A stretch of DNA of 64,000 nucleotides, from positions 2,666,001 to 2,730,000 of the forward strand of contig NZ_CP029347.1 of assembly GCF_003143555.1 (NCBI RefSeq), given 5' to 3'. Positions within the stretch are counted from its first letter, which is position 1; every line of letters starts with the position of its first letter. This stretch comes from Saliniradius amylolyticus (GTDB taxonomy: Bacteria > Pseudomonadota > Gammaproteobacteria > Enterobacterales > Alteromonadaceae). The translations under genes and the position numbers were made by a program. The notes under the pieces were generated by a model that worked only from the letters and a program-made list of their open reading frames with translations, ran no database searches and was not told where the DNA came from. This document shows, piece by piece, positions 8,585 through 20,383 of this stretch.

Positions 8585-11500
8585 ATGAGACTATACAACC
8601 CGACTGATTCTCGGGATAACTGCGGCTTCGGCCTGATCGCCCATACACAGGGACAGCCGAGCCACCACCTGGTTACCACCGCGATTCACGCATTGGATCG
8701 TATGCAGCACCGTGGCGGTATTGCCGCCGACGGTAAGACTGGCGATGGCTGCGGCCTGCTGATGCAAAAGCCCGACGCATTTTTCCAGAAGATAGCCGAG
8801 CAACATGGCTGGAAACTGGGTAAGAAATACGGCGTTGGTATGATGTTTCTGAATCCAGACCCGATTCTGGCTGAACAGGCCCGCAAAGTGGTCAACGAAG
8901 AGCTTGAAGCCGAGACTCTGTCTATATCAGGCTGGCGGGAAGTGCCGACTAACCCGAATGTGCTAGGCGACCTGGCTCTCAGCGGCTTACCTCAGATCGA
9001 ACAGGTGTTTGTCAACGCTCCGCCCGGCTGGCGTAAAAAAGATCTGGAGCGACGCCTGTATATGGCGCGTCGTCGTATCGAGAAACGCCTCGCCGATGAC
9101 TCTGAATTCTATGTCGCTTGCTTATCCAACCTGGTGACCATCTATAAAGGCTTGGTAATGCCAAAGGATCTGCCAAGCTTTTATCTGGATCTGGCCGATG
9201 AAGACATGCAGTCAGCCATCTGCGTATTCCACCAGCGCTTTTCCACTAACACGCTGCCTATATGGCCACTGGCCCAACCGTTCCGATTTCTGGCCCACAA
9301 TGGCGAGATCAACACCATCCGCGGTAACCGCGAGTGGGCCGAGGCTCGGACCTATAAATTCCGTACGCCATTGATTCCAGACTTGCAAGATGCCGCCCCC
9401 TTTGTAAACAACGACGGTTCTGACTCCTCAGCGCTGGATAACCTGTTAGAGCTGTTTTTGGCAGGCGGAATGGATCTGTTCCGTGCTATGCGTCTGTTAG
9501 TGCCCCCCGCCTATCAGAATAATCAGACGATGGACGACGAACTCAAGGCCTTCTATGAGTTTAACTCCATGCACATGGAACCCTGGGACGGCCCTGCGGG
9601 TATCGTACTGACCAATGGCCGCCATGTAGCGTGCAGTCTGGATCGCAACGGTTTGCGCCCGGCTCGCTATGTGCTGACAAAAGACGGCCTGATCACCCTG
9701 GCTTCAGAGGCGGGTATCTGGGATTACAGTCCCGAAGATGTGATTGAGAAAGGCCGTGTAGGCCCGGGCGAGATGCTGGCAGTGGATACCTATAATGGCA
9801 AGGTCTGGCGCTCTACCGAGATCGACGAAGACTTAAAAGGTCGCCATCCCTACAAAGAGTGGCTGGATAAACACATCAAACGGCTTAAGCCCATCGAACA
9901 ATGCGATGCCAGCCAAATCGGCGTACGCGTGTTCGATGAGGCCATGATGGCTACCTATCACAAGCAATTTAATTACTCCTATGAGGAGATTCAGCAGGTA
10001 ATTCGGGTTCTGGCCAAAGACGGACAGGAAGCGGTTGGCTCAATGGGTGATGATACACCTATGGCGGTACTGTCCAGTCGTAGCCGTATCATGTACGACT
10101 ATTTCCGTCAGCATTTTGCTCAGGTGACTAACCCGCCCATCGACCCACTGCGGGAAAACCATGTGATGTCGCTGGCTACCTGCATCGGCCGGGAACAAAA
10201 CCCCTTCTCCGAGACCTCGGGCTACGCCAACCGGGTGCTGTTCCAGTCGCCCATATTGATGTACACCGACCTCAAACAGCTGAGGGAGTTTGACCCCGAG
10301 TACTATTACTCCGAAGTGATCGAACTGAACTACCGCCCCGATGAAGGCCTCAAGGCGGCCATTGAACGCATCTGTAATGAAGCCGAGTATCTGGTGAAGC
10401 AGAAAAACGCCGCCTTTGTCGTGCTGTCCGACCGCAATATCAAACCCGATCGCATCCCGATTCCGGCGCCCATGGCCGTCGGCGCAGTACAGCGCCGCCT
10501 GGTAGAAAAAGCCCTGCGCTGCGATGCCAATATCGTGGTGGAAACCGGCTCTTGCCGGGATCCACATCACTTTGCGGTCCTCCTGGGTTTAGGTGCAACA
10601 GCCATTTATCCGTTCCTCGCCTATGAGACCATCGAACAGATGGTGGATAACGGCGAAATTGAGCTGTCCGCCATGGAAGCGACTCTGAATTATCGCAAGG
10701 GCATCAACAAGGGCCTGTTTAAGATCATGTCCAAGATGGGCATCAGCACCGTGGCCAGCTATCGCTGTGCCAAGCTGTTTGAAGCCGTTGGCATTCACGA
10801 TGAAGTCATGAAAGTCTGCTTTAAAGGCGTGCCGAGCCGTATTCAGGGCGCAGGCTTTGATGACTTCGAGCAGGACATGCTCAATCTCAACCGTATTGCC
10901 TGGGTGAAGCGCAAGCAACTCAATCACGGCGGCCTGCTCAAATACGTGCACGGCGGCGAGTATCACGCCTATAACCCGGATGTAGTGACCACTTTGCAAA
11001 AAGCTGTGGTCAGCGGTAATTACGAGGACTACAAGGTGTTTGCGGGCCTGGTTAATGACCGTCCAGTGGCCCATCTGCGCGACCTGCTGAAGCTCAAACT
11101 CAGCGATACTCCCATTGATCTGGACGAAGTAGAGCCGGAAGAAAACCTCTATCCGCGCTTCGACACCGCCGCCATGTCCATCGGCGCCTTGAGCCCGGAA
11201 GCTCACGAGGCCCTCGCCATCGCCATGAACCGACTGGGTGGCAAGTCCAACTCCGGTGAGGGCGGCGAAGATCCTGCCCGCTTTGGTAATGAACGTAACT
11301 CAAAGATAAAGCAGGTGGCCTCAGGCCGCTTCGGCGTGACCGCCCACTATCTGGTCAATGCCGATGTCATCCAGATAAAAGTTGCCCAGGGTGCCAAGCC
11401 CGGCGAAGGCGGCCAGTTGCCCGGGGATAAGGTGAATAACTACATTGCCGAGCTACGCTACTCCGTGCCCGGTGTGACCCTGATTTCACCGCCGCCCCAC

Positions 11501-13051
11501 CATGATATCTATTCCATTGAGGATCTGGCGCAACTGATTTTCGATCTGAAACAGGTTAACCCAAAAGCGTTGATCTCGGTGAAGCTGGTGTCCGAACCCG
11601 GTGTGGGTACGGTGGCCACAGGGGTGGCCAAAGCCTATGCCGATCTCATCACCGTATCCGGCTACGACGGCGGTACCGGGGCAAGTCCTCTGACCTCGGT
11701 GAAATACGCCGGCAGCCCCTGGGAGCTGGGTCTCGCCGAAGCCCAGCAGGCGCTGGTAGAAAACGGCCTGCGTCATAAGGTGCGGGTACAAACCGATGGT
11801 GGTTTGAAAACCGGTCTGGACGTGATCAAAGCTGCCATCTTAGGAGCCGAAAGTTTCGGCTTTGGCACCGGTCCCATGGTGGCATTAGGCTGTAAGTACT
11901 TACGTATCTGTCACCTCAATAATTGTGCAACAGGTGTCGCCACCCAAGACGAAAACCTAAGGGATAATTACTTCATCGGCCTGCCGGAAATGGTAATGAA
12001 CTACTTCCGCTTTATCGCTCGCGAAGTACGAGAGTTGATGGCCGCGCTGGGTGTGCGGAAGCTGGATGAGTTGGTCGGCCGCACCGAGCTACTGGAAGTA
12101 CTGGACGGTCTGACCGCCAAGCAACAGAAACTGGATCTTTCCGGTCTGTTAGCCAAGCCGGAAGCCGGCGAACACACGCGGCTGTTCTGCTCTGAAATCA
12201 CCAACGAGCCCATGGATAAAGGCCAGTTGAACCAGCGCCTGCTGTCCGAGGCCAAGGCAGCTGTAGATAAACGCAGCCGCATCGAGTTAAAGCTGGACAT
12301 TCGCAACACCGATCGTTCGGTGGGTGCCTCGTTGTCTGGCTACATTGCCAGTAAATACGGCAACCAGGGGCTGGCCGACCATCCCGTCAGAGTGACCTTT
12401 ACCGGCACAACAGGCCAGAGCTTCGGCGTCTGGAATGTGGCGGGGCTTGAAATGAAGGTCATCGGCGATGCCAACGACTATGTCGGTAAAGGCATGACCG
12501 GCGGTAAGCTTGTGATAAAACCGGATCCAAGGGCGCCGTTCAAGTCACAGGACAGCGCAATTATGGGTAACACCTGCCTGTATGGGGCCACTGGCGGTAA
12601 ATTGCTGGCCTCTGGCCGTGCTGGTGAGCGTTTCGCGGTACGTAACTCGGGGGCCATCGCTGTTATCGAAGGCGCGGGTGATAACGCCTGTGAATACATG
12701 ACCGGCGGTATCGTCGCCATTTTGGGGCAGACCGGTGTGAACTTCGGTGCAGGCATGACCGGCGGCTTTGCCTATGTGCTGGACGAGGCCGACGACTTTA
12801 ACCAGCGCCTTAACGGCGATCTGGTCGAAGCTATGGGTATCGACGACAAGCCGATTCTGTCTGAGCACCTACGTGGTCTTATCGACCAGCACTATGAAGA
12901 AACCGGTAGTGAACACTCACTGATGATTCTGCAGAACTTTACTGATTATCTACCTAAGTTCCGTTTAATCAAACCCAAGACCAGTGATGTGAATAACCTG
13001 CTTGGACATATCAGCCGTTCGACGGCCGAATTACGTGTCCAGGCGCAGTAG
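8585..13051 (+). CDS. gltB: Glutamate synthase (NADPH) large subunit
   Basis: 1488 residues, full length. After a short propeptide, Cys13 (DNCGFGLIAH) is the expected N-terminal nucleophile of the glutaminase domain. The central and FMN-binding synthase domains follow. The Cys set in GCKYLRICHLNNC ligates the 3Fe-4S cluster, and a glycine-rich C-terminal beta-helix closes the protein. It makes two glutamates from glutamine and 2-oxoglutarate using electrons from GltD. A GAAGGAG ribosome-binding site precedes the ATG. gltD follows after 9 bp. Confidence 0.98.
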   Translation: MRLYNPTDSRDNCGFGLIAHTQGQPSHHLVTTAIHALDRMQHRGGIAADGKTGDGCGLLMQKPDAFFQKIAEQHGWKLGKKYGVGMMFLNPDPILAEQARKVVNEELEAETLSISGWREVPTNPNVLGDLALSGLPQIEQVFVNAPPGWRKKDLERRLYMARRRIEKRLADDSEFYVACLSNLVTIYKGLVMPKDLPSFYLDLADEDMQSAICVFHQRFSTNTLPIWPLAQPFRFLAHNGEINTIRGNREWAEARTYKFRTPLIPDLQDAAPFVNNDGSDSSALDNLLELFLAGGMDLFRAMRLLVPPAYQNNQTMDDELKAFYEFNSMHMEPWDGPAGIVLTNGRHVACSLDRNGLRPARYVLTKDGLITLASEAGIWDYSPEDVIEKGRVGPGEMLAVDTYNGKVWRSTEIDEDLKGRHPYKEWLDKHIKRLKPIEQCDASQIGVRVFDEAMMATYHKQFNYSYEEIQQVIRVLAKDGQEAVGSMGDDTPMAVLSSRSRIMYDYFRQHFAQVTNPPIDPLRENHVMSLATCIGREQNPFSETSGYANRVLFQSPILMYTDLKQLREFDPEYYYSEVIELNYRPDEGLKAAIERICNEAEYLVKQKNAAFVVLSDRNIKPDRIPIPAPMAVGAVQRRLVEKALRCDANIVVETGSCRDPHHFAVLLGLGATAIYPFLAYETIEQMVDNGEIELSAMEATLNYRKGINKGLFKIMSKMGISTVASYRCAKLFEAVGIHDEVMKVCFKGVPSRIQGAGFDDFEQDMLNLNRIAWVKRKQLNHGGLLKYVHGGEYHAYNPDVVTTLQKAVVSGNYEDYKVFAGLVNDRPVAHLRDLLKLKLSDTPIDLDEVEPEENLYPRFDTAAMSIGALSPEAHEALAIAMNRLGGKSNSGEGGEDPARFGNERNSKIKQVASGRFGVTAHYLVNADVIQIKVAQGAKPGEGGQLPGDKVNNYIAELRYSVPGVTLISPPPHHDIYSIEDLAQLIFDLKQVNPKALISVKLVSEPGVGTVATGVAKAYADLITVSGYDGGTGASPLTSVKYAGSPWELGLAEAQQALVENGLRHKVRVQTDGGLKTGLDVIKAAILGAESFGFGTGPMVALGCKYLRICHLNNCATGVATQDENLRDNYFIGLPEMVMNYFRFIAREVRELMAALGVRKLDELVGRTELLEVLDGLTAKQQKLDLSGLLAKPEAGEHTRLFCSEITNEPMDKGQLNQRLLSEAKAAVDKRSRIELKLDIRNTDRSVGASLSGYIASKYGNQGLADHPVRVTFTGTTGQSFGVWNVAGLEMKVIGDANDYVGKGMTGGKLVIKPDPRAPFKSQDSAIMGNTCLYGATGGKLLASGRAGERFAVRNSGAIAVIEGAGDNACEYMTGGIVAILGQTGVNFGAGMTGGFAYVLDEADDFNQRLNGDLVEAMGIDDKPILSEHLRGLIDQHYEETGSEHSLMILQNFTDYLPKFRLIKPKTSDVNNLLGHISRSTAELRVQAQ

Positions 13052-14476
<1,425 letters not shown>

Positions 14477-14508
14477 CGACCTGCTGAATGTTAACAAACT
14501 TAAAGTCT

Positions 14509-14539
14509 ATTCTCGCAAGCTCACCGAGCTTGCGAGAAT
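14509..14539. terminator. Perfect 14-bp hairpin between convergent genes
   Basis: ATTCTCGCAAGCTC and its exact complement flank a 3-base loop, between the gltD stop (14476) and the stop of the convergent gene (14546). It has no long T run on either side, so it may act as a bidirectional terminator or as an mRNA 3' end stabiliser. Confidence 0.65.
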
Positions 14540-14545
14540 CATGAG

Positions 14546-14947
14546 TTAATAAGCTGTTTCCCAGGACACTGTGATCGCTTCGGGTACACTCGGCCTGTCC
14601 TGAACACGACCGTAAACATCTTTAATTTCAATAACTTTTCTGGTCCGGTCAATATGCCGCTGAAACAACCAATAAGTCTTGTTGGCACCGTAGTAGTTGG
14701 CAAACTCTGCCACCGGCATGCCATTGCATACCAGCCCCTTAGCTAACTTACTGTAAGTACCTGTCGTAATGAGACTGCCGGGTGTTAAGCGTTTCACGGC
14801 TCGATTCAGGTCCGTCCGGTCATTGTTTGCGGCATGACGACAGACCGAAACCAAGTCGTTATTAAACGACGATGAATAAGCCACATCGGATATGGTGAGT
14901 CCAGCAACTGCAGTCGCGCCAACAAGCAAATAAATAGCACTTTTCAT
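14546..14947 (-). CDS. Small secreted protein, possibly DUF3718-like
   Basis: 133 residues with a signal peptide (MKSAIYLLVGATAVAGLTISDVAYS). A mature domain follows with two Cys (VCRHAANNDR and LVCNGMPV) that could form a disulfide. The layout recalls DUF3718, a family of small exported proteins common in Alteromonadales, but I assign this only from general resemblance. The ATG is preceded by GAGGAA. It is a single gene, convergent with gltD across a hairpin. Function is unknown. Confidence 0.7.
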   Translation of the reverse strand: MKSAIYLLVGATAVAGLTISDVAYSSSFNNDLVSVCRHAANNDRTDLNRAVKRLTPGSLITTGTYSKLAKGLVCNGMPVAEFANYYGANKTYWLFQRHIDRTRKVIEIKDVYGRVQDRPSVPEAITVSWETAY

Positions 14948-15189
14948 GGGAATTCCTCTTTTTTGGTCACTTTAATCTAAGAATGCTTGCGATACGTCTG
15001 CTCAAGCCAGAAGAGGATAGACCCACTCAGCGCCGATCACGATGACAATACAGGATCATTCTGATGATGAAAAAAATCCTAAATAATTCAGTTTAATAGT
15101 ACATATATGACAAGATAGTGGCAGCAAGATGACCATTTTGCACAAAAAATACTAAGATAATGATTCGGCTATTAATCAAGTGAAGGAAG

Positions 15190-15564
15190 ATGGAAACGAC
15201 AAGTACATCTTCCCCGTCGTACGAACCGGCTTCTCGCCTGTTGGTTGGGAAAAAAGGTGTCGCTATAAAACTCTCCAAAGCGACGGCAGTATTGCTTGAA
15301 GCCCTCATTGACGCAGGGCAACAAGGCGTTTCACGCAAACAGTTGCATAAGATAATCTGGGGTCACGATTACACCAGTGACGATGCGTTGAACCATTTAG
15401 TCAGTCGCCTTCGACATAAAATCAAAGCCAGCGGTTTAGCGACTGAGTGGCGGATTGAGACCATCCCCAATTACGGCTACCGCCTTTGTCAGCATAATAC
15501 AAAACGCTCATTAAAAAACTGGGTTCGGCATGTCTTGTATTGGTTGCGCTCCAAAACGCCCTGA
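15190..15564 (+). CDS. Stand-alone OmpR/PhoB-type winged-helix DNA-binding protein
   Basis: 124 residues consisting almost only of a Trans_reg_C-type winged helix. LSKATAVLLEALIDAG and VSRKQLHKIIWG form the first helices, DALNHLVSRLRHKI the recognition helix, and WRIETIPNYGYRLC the C-terminal hairpin. There is no receiver domain, and no membrane segment of the CadC/ToxR kind is evident. A GGAAG lies immediately before the ATG, closer than usual. It probably regulates a nearby or distant gene; no partner is evident. The 242 bp upstream (14948-15189) hold nothing else I can recognise. Confidence 0.8.
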   Translation: METTSTSSPSYEPASRLLVGKKGVAIKLSKATAVLLEALIDAGQQGVSRKQLHKIIWGHDYTSDDALNHLVSRLRHKIKASGLATEWRIETIPNYGYRLCQHNTKRSLKNWVRHVLYWLRSKTP

Positions 15565-15614
15565 CATCCTGTCACAGGCCTAGAATAGGTTTATCTGGCC
15601 CGCTAAGGCGTTTG

Positions 15615-17408
15615 CTAAGCATCACTTTCGACATCACTTAAACGTTGTAAAGATTCGGCCAACTGCTCGACCCGCTGACGGGACTCCGTCACCAAACGAC
15701 CAATTTCGTCGGCAGAGGTAGAGGACTGCTGAGCCAAAGTACGCACCTCATCGGCCACCACCGCAAAGCCTCGTCCGGCTTCGCCTGCGCGGGCCGCTTC
15801 GATGGCCGCATTCAGGGCCAAGAGGTTAGTCTGAGAGGCAATATTATTAAGCACCGAAATAATATCGGTAACTTTCTCGCTGGAGGCCACTACTTCTCTC
15901 ATTTCAGCATCGGTAACCTGTGCCGCCTTCTTGCGGGAACTCACGTCGGTACCATAGCTCACAATGCGTCGTACATTGCCAGACATATCGGTAATGGGAC
16001 AGATCGTGCCACTAAAATACACCTCACTGCCATCAGCCTTTAACAAGGCGTATTCTCCCACTACCTGCTCTCCCTTAAGCACCTTCTCAAATTTCTCGCT
16101 ACCGATGATCTCGCGCATATTACGAGCCCGCTGAATAAGCTCACGGGGTGACTTATCTTCGGTATGGGTAATCAGGTAGTCGTTAGCATAGGTCAGCTTG
16201 CCATTGGTATCCCATTCACCCACGCCATTGTTCATGCCGATTGCATCGAAACGCTTGGTGAATTCCAGGGTACGCTCCTTGGTGTCGGTAATATTGGCCT
16301 GCACCGAGATGAAATTCACCAACTTGCCGTGCTTATCAAACACCGGGTTAATCGCCAGCGACACCCAGTAAGGATTGCCGCTGGCGTCATAATTAAGAAT
16401 ATCGCCGTTATAAGGCTGACGCTGATGAATGGCCTGGCGAATATCACGAACAGCACTGGGATCGGTATGCTCGCCTTGCAGCAAGTCACCGGGCTTACGG
16501 CCTTCGATATCGCTCAGCGTGTAACCGGTCATCTTCTCGAAACCCCGATTCACATAGACCGTTAAACCATCGGCGTCACTGATAATGATAGCGTTGTCAG
16601 TTTCATCCGCAACAAGGGACAGCATTCTCATACGCTCTCGCTGTTTCACTTCATCGGTCACATCTTTGACAAACGCGGTATAGACAATCTTGTTCTCCAA
16701 CTCCACCCTGGACAGGGCCAGGCTCCCCCAGCGGGTGTCACCATCGGCGCGCTCAATCGGCACTTCCCGGGTCGTTCCGACGATCTTATCTTTACCAGTA
16801 CGGCGGTTAGCATTCACATAGTCATCGTGCTGGGGCTGGATCGCCTGAGGCACCAACATCTTTACGTTTTGTCCCAGTACCTGTTCCCGCTGGTAGCCCC
16901 ACAGTTGCTCCGCCGCCTGATTAAAAAAGGTCACCTTGTTGTTCTCATCGATAGTCACCACGGCATCCAGCGCCTGTTCCAGGGTCTGATTGATCGTCTG
17001 CTGGGTTTCACGCTGCTTAGTAATATCTTTAACAAAGGCCGTGTAATGAATCTCCCCCCCGACGCGGATTCTGGATAAGGACAGGTTGGCCCAGACTTTT
17101 TTGCCGTCTTTGCGTTCTAACAACACATCCCGGCTGGTACCGACAATCTTATCCTCGCCGGTGTGGCGGTTGGCATTCACGTAGCCATCGTGCTCGGACT
17201 GAATAGCCTGAGGCACCAGCTTTTTGACATTCTGCCCCATCACTTCCTGACGAGAATAGCCCCACAGCCTTTCAGCCGCGGCATTAAAAAACGTCACCCG
17301 GTTTTGACCGTCGATGCTGACCACGGCGTCAATGGCCTGCTCCAGAATCGCCGTTTGGTTGGTCCTCGATATTCCCACCATGCTCAGTAATCGGCTAACC
17401 ATCCCCAT
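15615..17408 (-). CDS. Soluble chemoreceptor with four PAS domains, first two FixL-like
   Basis: 597 residues without a signal peptide or membrane segment. PAS1 (about 20-130) and PAS2 (about 141-251) are near copies of each other. PAS3 (262-375) and PAS4 (385-490) differ. A short MCP signalling tip follows (about 512-575, with [20 protein letters not shown]). PAS1 His73/Arg93 and PAS2 His194/Arg214 keep the 20-residue spacing and surrounding HD-Y pattern of the haem ligand His200 and distal Arg220 of Bradyrhizobium FixL. This suggests oxygen or redox sensing that feeds CheA/CheW. The signalling hairpin is much shorter than in classical MCPs. An AGGAG site precedes the ATG. Confidence 0.85.
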   Translation of the reverse strand: MGMVSRLLSMVGISRTNQTAILEQAIDAVVSIDGQNRVTFFNAAAERLWGYSRQEVMGQNVKKLVPQAIQSEHDGYVNANRHTGEDKIVGTSRDVLLERKDGKKVWANLSLSRIRVGGEIHYTAFVKDITKQRETQQTINQTLEQALDAVVTIDENNKVTFFNQAAEQLWGYQREQVLGQNVKMLVPQAIQPQHDDYVNANRRTGKDKIVGTTREVPIERADGDTRWGSLALSRVELENKIVYTAFVKDVTDEVKQRERMRMLSLVADETDNAIIISDADGLTVYVNRGFEKMTGYTLSDIEGRKPGDLLQGEHTDPSAVRDIRQAIHQRQPYNGDILNYDASGNPYWVSLAINPVFDKHGKLVNFISVQANITDTKERTLEFTKRFDAIGMNNGVGEWDTNGKLTYANDYLITHTEDKSPRELIQRARNMREIIGSEKFEKVLKGEQVVGEYALLKADGSEVYFSGTICPITDMSGNVRRIVSYGTDVSSRKKAAQVTDAEMREVVASSEKVTDIISVLNNIASQTNLLALNAAIEAARAGEAGRGFAVVADEVRTLAQQSSTSADEIGRLVTESRQRVEQLAESLQRLSDVESDA

Positions 17409-17648
17409 ACCCTTCTCCTTAATACGGCCTTCTGATCATCAACGAGCCATCGGCCGCTTTTGTGATCCAGGACAAACCTTTTCATGTAAAAACCATTCTC
17501 TCACTGTAAGAATAGTTTTACACTTATACTCCTTCATATTCAATATTCTCAGACAGAGCAATTCAATAATTACGGCTAAATCTGCATACCTGCAAAACAG
17601 CCTCATTTGGTTATACTGAAAATCCGATTAGCTCAACTGAGATCTCCT

Positions 17649-18023
17649 ATGCTGCTGCGGTTTATTGTTTTATCTGTCACCTCGCTGTTAACCCCTGTCA
17701 GTCTGGCAGAAACACAACCCTGCCCGAAGCAATTTCATAGCGTTCCGGTGCCCGACAATGCCCATTACTGCCGTTTATTCAATGATAAGCTACCCGCAAG
17801 CCTGAGCTTTCACTTCCCGGCCTCGCCGCATGATGCGATCGATTATTACCAGCGCACCTTTAAACTGTTGCACCGCGAGAAACAAAAGGACCGCTTCGTT
17901 CTCACCTCACCAGAGCACTCCTGGAACCTGATTCTGTCACCGGACGGATCTGGAACGCAGGTGGATATTTTGATCCGCGCTTCACAAGACACAGCCGAGG
18001 AAACCAGGCAAGCCGAGAAATAA
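17649..18023 (+). CDS. Small exported hypothetical protein
   Basis: 124 residues from the ATG at 17649, which begins a clear signal peptide (MLLRFIVLSVTSLLTPVSLAE). The frame is open further upstream only through a TTG at 17607. The mature part has two Cys (QPCPK and HYCRLF) and no motif I recognise. It is followed 67 bp later by a DUF2726 gene. The 240 bp upstream separate it from the divergent chemoreceptor gene. Confidence 0.6.
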   Translation: MLLRFIVLSVTSLLTPVSLAETQPCPKQFHSVPVPDNAHYCRLFNDKLPASLSFHFPASPHDAIDYYQRTFKLLHREKQKDRFVLTSPEHSWNLILSPDGSGTQVDILIRASQDTAEETRQAEK

Positions 18024-18090
18024 AAGTGGCACTCTAGTTGCATAGCTCAATAACAAAAAATGAACGTCAACAATCCGTCGGGAGTTTGCT

Positions 18091-18645
18091 ATGGAACTGA
18101 CACTGGTGTTACTTATGATGCTTATGGTGATTGCTGTGGTGGCGATTAAACTTAACGGCGATAAGCTCGCCTTCCCTTTCCGCAGGCGCGACAACCTGTT
18201 TACTCCGGTGGAGCGCAGTTTCTTGAATCTGATAGAAGCCGGTGTCGGTGATCAGTATCGGATCATCTGTCGGGTGAGACTGAGCGATATTGTCAGCTTG
18301 CGCCACGGGACCGACAAAAAGACCGGTCGCACCGCCATGCTGAAGGCTGCCGGTCGCAACCTGGACTTTGTTCTGTGCGACAAAGAAACACTGACCCCTG
18401 TCGTTGCTGTGGACCTGGTCCACCAATCTGGCAAAGACGGCTATAAGACTCAGCGTGACTGGTTTGTCAGCAGTGCTCTTGATGCTGCACGCATTCCCCA
18501 CCTGCGCATCAAGGTAAAGTCCGGCTACAGTCCACAAGACTTCCGAGACTGTCTGGAAGCCAAGTTGGCACCGGTCCGTTACAAGGCGCCCAAGAAACCC
18601 CTCATTGCCGGCACTCAGACAGGCTCCAAACCTCTGGCGGCCTGA
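18091..18645 (+). CDS. Membrane-anchored DUF2726 protein
   Basis: 184 residues: one N-terminal membrane helix (LTLVLLMMLMVIAVVAI), then a DUF2726 domain. The domain is recognisable by FTPVERSFLNLIEAG, VRLSDIV, the central LDFVLCD strand, PVVAVDL, and the AARIPHLRIK segment. DUF2726 has a predicted restriction-endonuclease-like fold; its cellular role is not established. It is preceded by a CGGGAG ribosome-binding site. Probably a single-gene unit ahead of mtnN. Confidence 0.8.
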   Translation: MELTLVLLMMLMVIAVVAIKLNGDKLAFPFRRRDNLFTPVERSFLNLIEAGVGDQYRIICRVRLSDIVSLRHGTDKKTGRTAMLKAAGRNLDFVLCDKETLTPVVAVDLVHQSGKDGYKTQRDWFVSSALDAARIPHLRIKVKSGYSPQDFRDCLEAKLAPVRYKAPKKPLIAGTQTGSKPLAA

Positions 18646-18719
18646 CACACACGCTGAAGTTAGCGTAGAATACCGACTTTAACCGCGCCGGCCCTGCCGG
18701 CTTAAACTCGGTAAGGCAT

Positions 18720-19421
18720 ATGAAGATCGGTATTCTGGGGGCGATGGAACAGGAAATGGCGCTGCTTAGAGCGTCATTAGAGGGAGGACACCAAGAAACT
18801 CAGGGCCCCCTCGAGTTTTACTCAGGCCGTTTACACGGCGTTGAGGTCGTCCTGGTGCAAACCGGAATCGGCAAGGTAGCCGCCACCCTGGCGACCGCAC
18901 TGATGATCCAATGCTATAAACCTGACTATGTGGTCAATACCGGCTCGGCAGGTGGCTTCGATGCCCGTCTCAATATCGGCGACCTTATTATTGCCTCGGC
19001 AGTACAACACCATGATGTGGATGTGACTCACTTTGGTTTCGAACACGGTCAGGTCTTTGGATTGCCCAAACTTTTCCCCTGTGACCAGCGCCTGATTCAC
19101 GCTGCTCAGCACGCCGCGGAGACCATTACCGATATCCATAGCCAAACCGGCCTGATCGGCACTGGCGACAGCTTTATCGGTTGTGATGAAGCCGTTGGCC
19201 GGGTTCGAGGCCGGTTCCCTGAGCTGTGTGCAGTGGAAATGGAAGGGGCCGCCATCGGACAGGCTTGCTACCAGCTGCAAACGCCATTCGTCGTAATTCG
19301 AGCCTTGTCGGATATTGCCGGTGTGGATTCACTGATGTCGTTTGAAAGCTATCTGGATAAAGCCTCCCACCATTCGGCCACATTGGTAATGGCTATGATA
19401 AAAAGGCTTTCAATGCCATGA
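18720..19421 (+). CDS. mtnN: 5'-methylthioadenosine/S-adenosylhomocysteine nucleosidase
   Basis: 233 residues, the normal length. MKIGILGAMEQEM opens the nucleoside phosphorylase fold. VNTGSAGGFD and the late VEMEGAAIGQAC (catalytic Glu) and ALSDIAG (Asp) motifs are present. It cleaves MTA and SAH and so keeps SAM-dependent methylation going. Its stop overlaps the start of the cobalamin gene as ATGA, giving an mtnN-cbiB-btuF coupled unit like that in Vibrio. Confidence 0.97.
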   Translation: MKIGILGAMEQEMALLRASLEGGHQETQGPLEFYSGRLHGVEVVLVQTGIGKVAATLATALMIQCYKPDYVVNTGSAGGFDARLNIGDLIIASAVQHHDVDVTHFGFEHGQVFGLPKLFPCDQRLIHAAQHAAETITDIHSQTGLIGTGDSFIGCDEAVGRVRGRFPELCAVEMEGAAIGQACYQLQTPFVVIRALSDIAGVDSLMSFESYLDKASHHSATLVMAMIKRLSMP

Positions 19422-20383
19422 TTGAGCCGATTATCGATACCCCCCTGTTACAGCGTTTACTGGCTCTGTGGCTAGTCATGCTGGTTGAGTCTGTCTGGCA
19501 CTGGCCCGCGCAATATCACCCCCTGCTACTGTTTCGTGCCCTGGCACAACGCATGGCGGCCAAGGTCAACCCGAAAGGCGATCGGGCACAAAGTCAGCGT
19601 CTGATCTCTGGCACACTGGCACCACTGGTACTGTTGTTACCACTGGCCGTGTGTATTGGTATTTTCACCAGTTTTGCCGAATACCCGGTATTTTTTGACG
19701 CCTTGTTATTACTGGCCGCGCTGGATTATACCAACACCAAGCGCCGGGCCCGGCGTGTTTATCAGGCCTTGCAGCAAAATAAAAAAGTCCTGGCCAGAGA
19801 CACCGCCCAGCGCCTGCTTCTGCGCGAAACTCAACCTCTCTCGGTAATGGGGCTGAGCAAAGCCATGATCGAAACGTCCCTATTGCGCTATGTGACTCAT
19901 TACTGGACCGTCCTGTTTGTGTTTCTTATCGGCGGTGGTCTGGCTGCGTTTTGTTTTCGGGTCCTGGCCGAGTTCGCCCAAATCTGGAATACCAAACTGC
20001 CTCACTGTCGGGATTTTGGCCGCCCGGTAGCCCTGCTTATCAGTACCGTCACCTTTATTCCGGCTCGAGTGGCGATGTTTATGATTATGCTAATCCAAGG
20101 CACCCGCCCCGCGCTAAAAGCCTTACGAAAGCTACCTCAGTCCAAGACACCTTCTTTAAGTCTATTGGCTGCCACTGGCGGCTCATTAGGCATTGTATTG
20201 GGCGGGCCTGCTCTGTATCAGGGGCAAAAACGGCGTCTGCCCCGTTGCGGAGGCAGCCGGGATCCGGTCCCCGAAGATATCCCCCGCCTGCTGCGCCTGC
20301 TAAACTACCTGAGCATTGGTTTTCTGACCTTAACACTACTGTTATTTGCCATCGTTTTTGCACTGACCACAGGACGCTTATGA
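19418..20383 (+). CDS. cbiB: Cobalamin biosynthesis membrane protein CbiB/CobD-like
   Basis: 321 residues, polytopic, with hydrophobic segments near the N-terminus, at about 65-100, at 165-185 and at the C-terminus. It resembles CbiB/CobD, which amidates adenosylcobyric acid with aminopropanol phosphate to form adenosylcobinamide phosphate. The typical family GxxxAMxAGAL region is degenerate here (TGGSLGIVLGG), so catalytic activity is uncertain. It sits between mtnN and btuF with ATGA overlaps on both sides. Confidence 0.75.
   Translation: MIEPIIDTPLLQRLLALWLVMLVESVWHWPAQYHPLLLFRALAQRMAAKVNPKGDRAQSQRLISGTLAPLVLLLPLAVCIGIFTSFAEYPVFFDALLLLAALDYTNTKRRARRVYQALQQNKKVLARDTAQRLLLRETQPLSVMGLSKAMIETSLLRYVTHYWTVLFVFLIGGGLAAFCFRVLAEFAQIWNTKLPHCRDFGRPVALLISTVTFIPARVAMFMIMLIQGTRPALKALRKLPQSKTPSLSLLAATGGSLGIVLGGPALYQGQKRRLPRCGGSRDPVPEDIPRLLRLLNYLSIGFLTLTLLLFAIVFALTTGRL

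Noticed and set aside
19951-20379. N-terminal extension of btuF by 143 codons
   Set aside because: The extension lies entirely within cbiB in another frame. The ATG at 20380 opens a proper signal peptide and gives the normal BtuF length.
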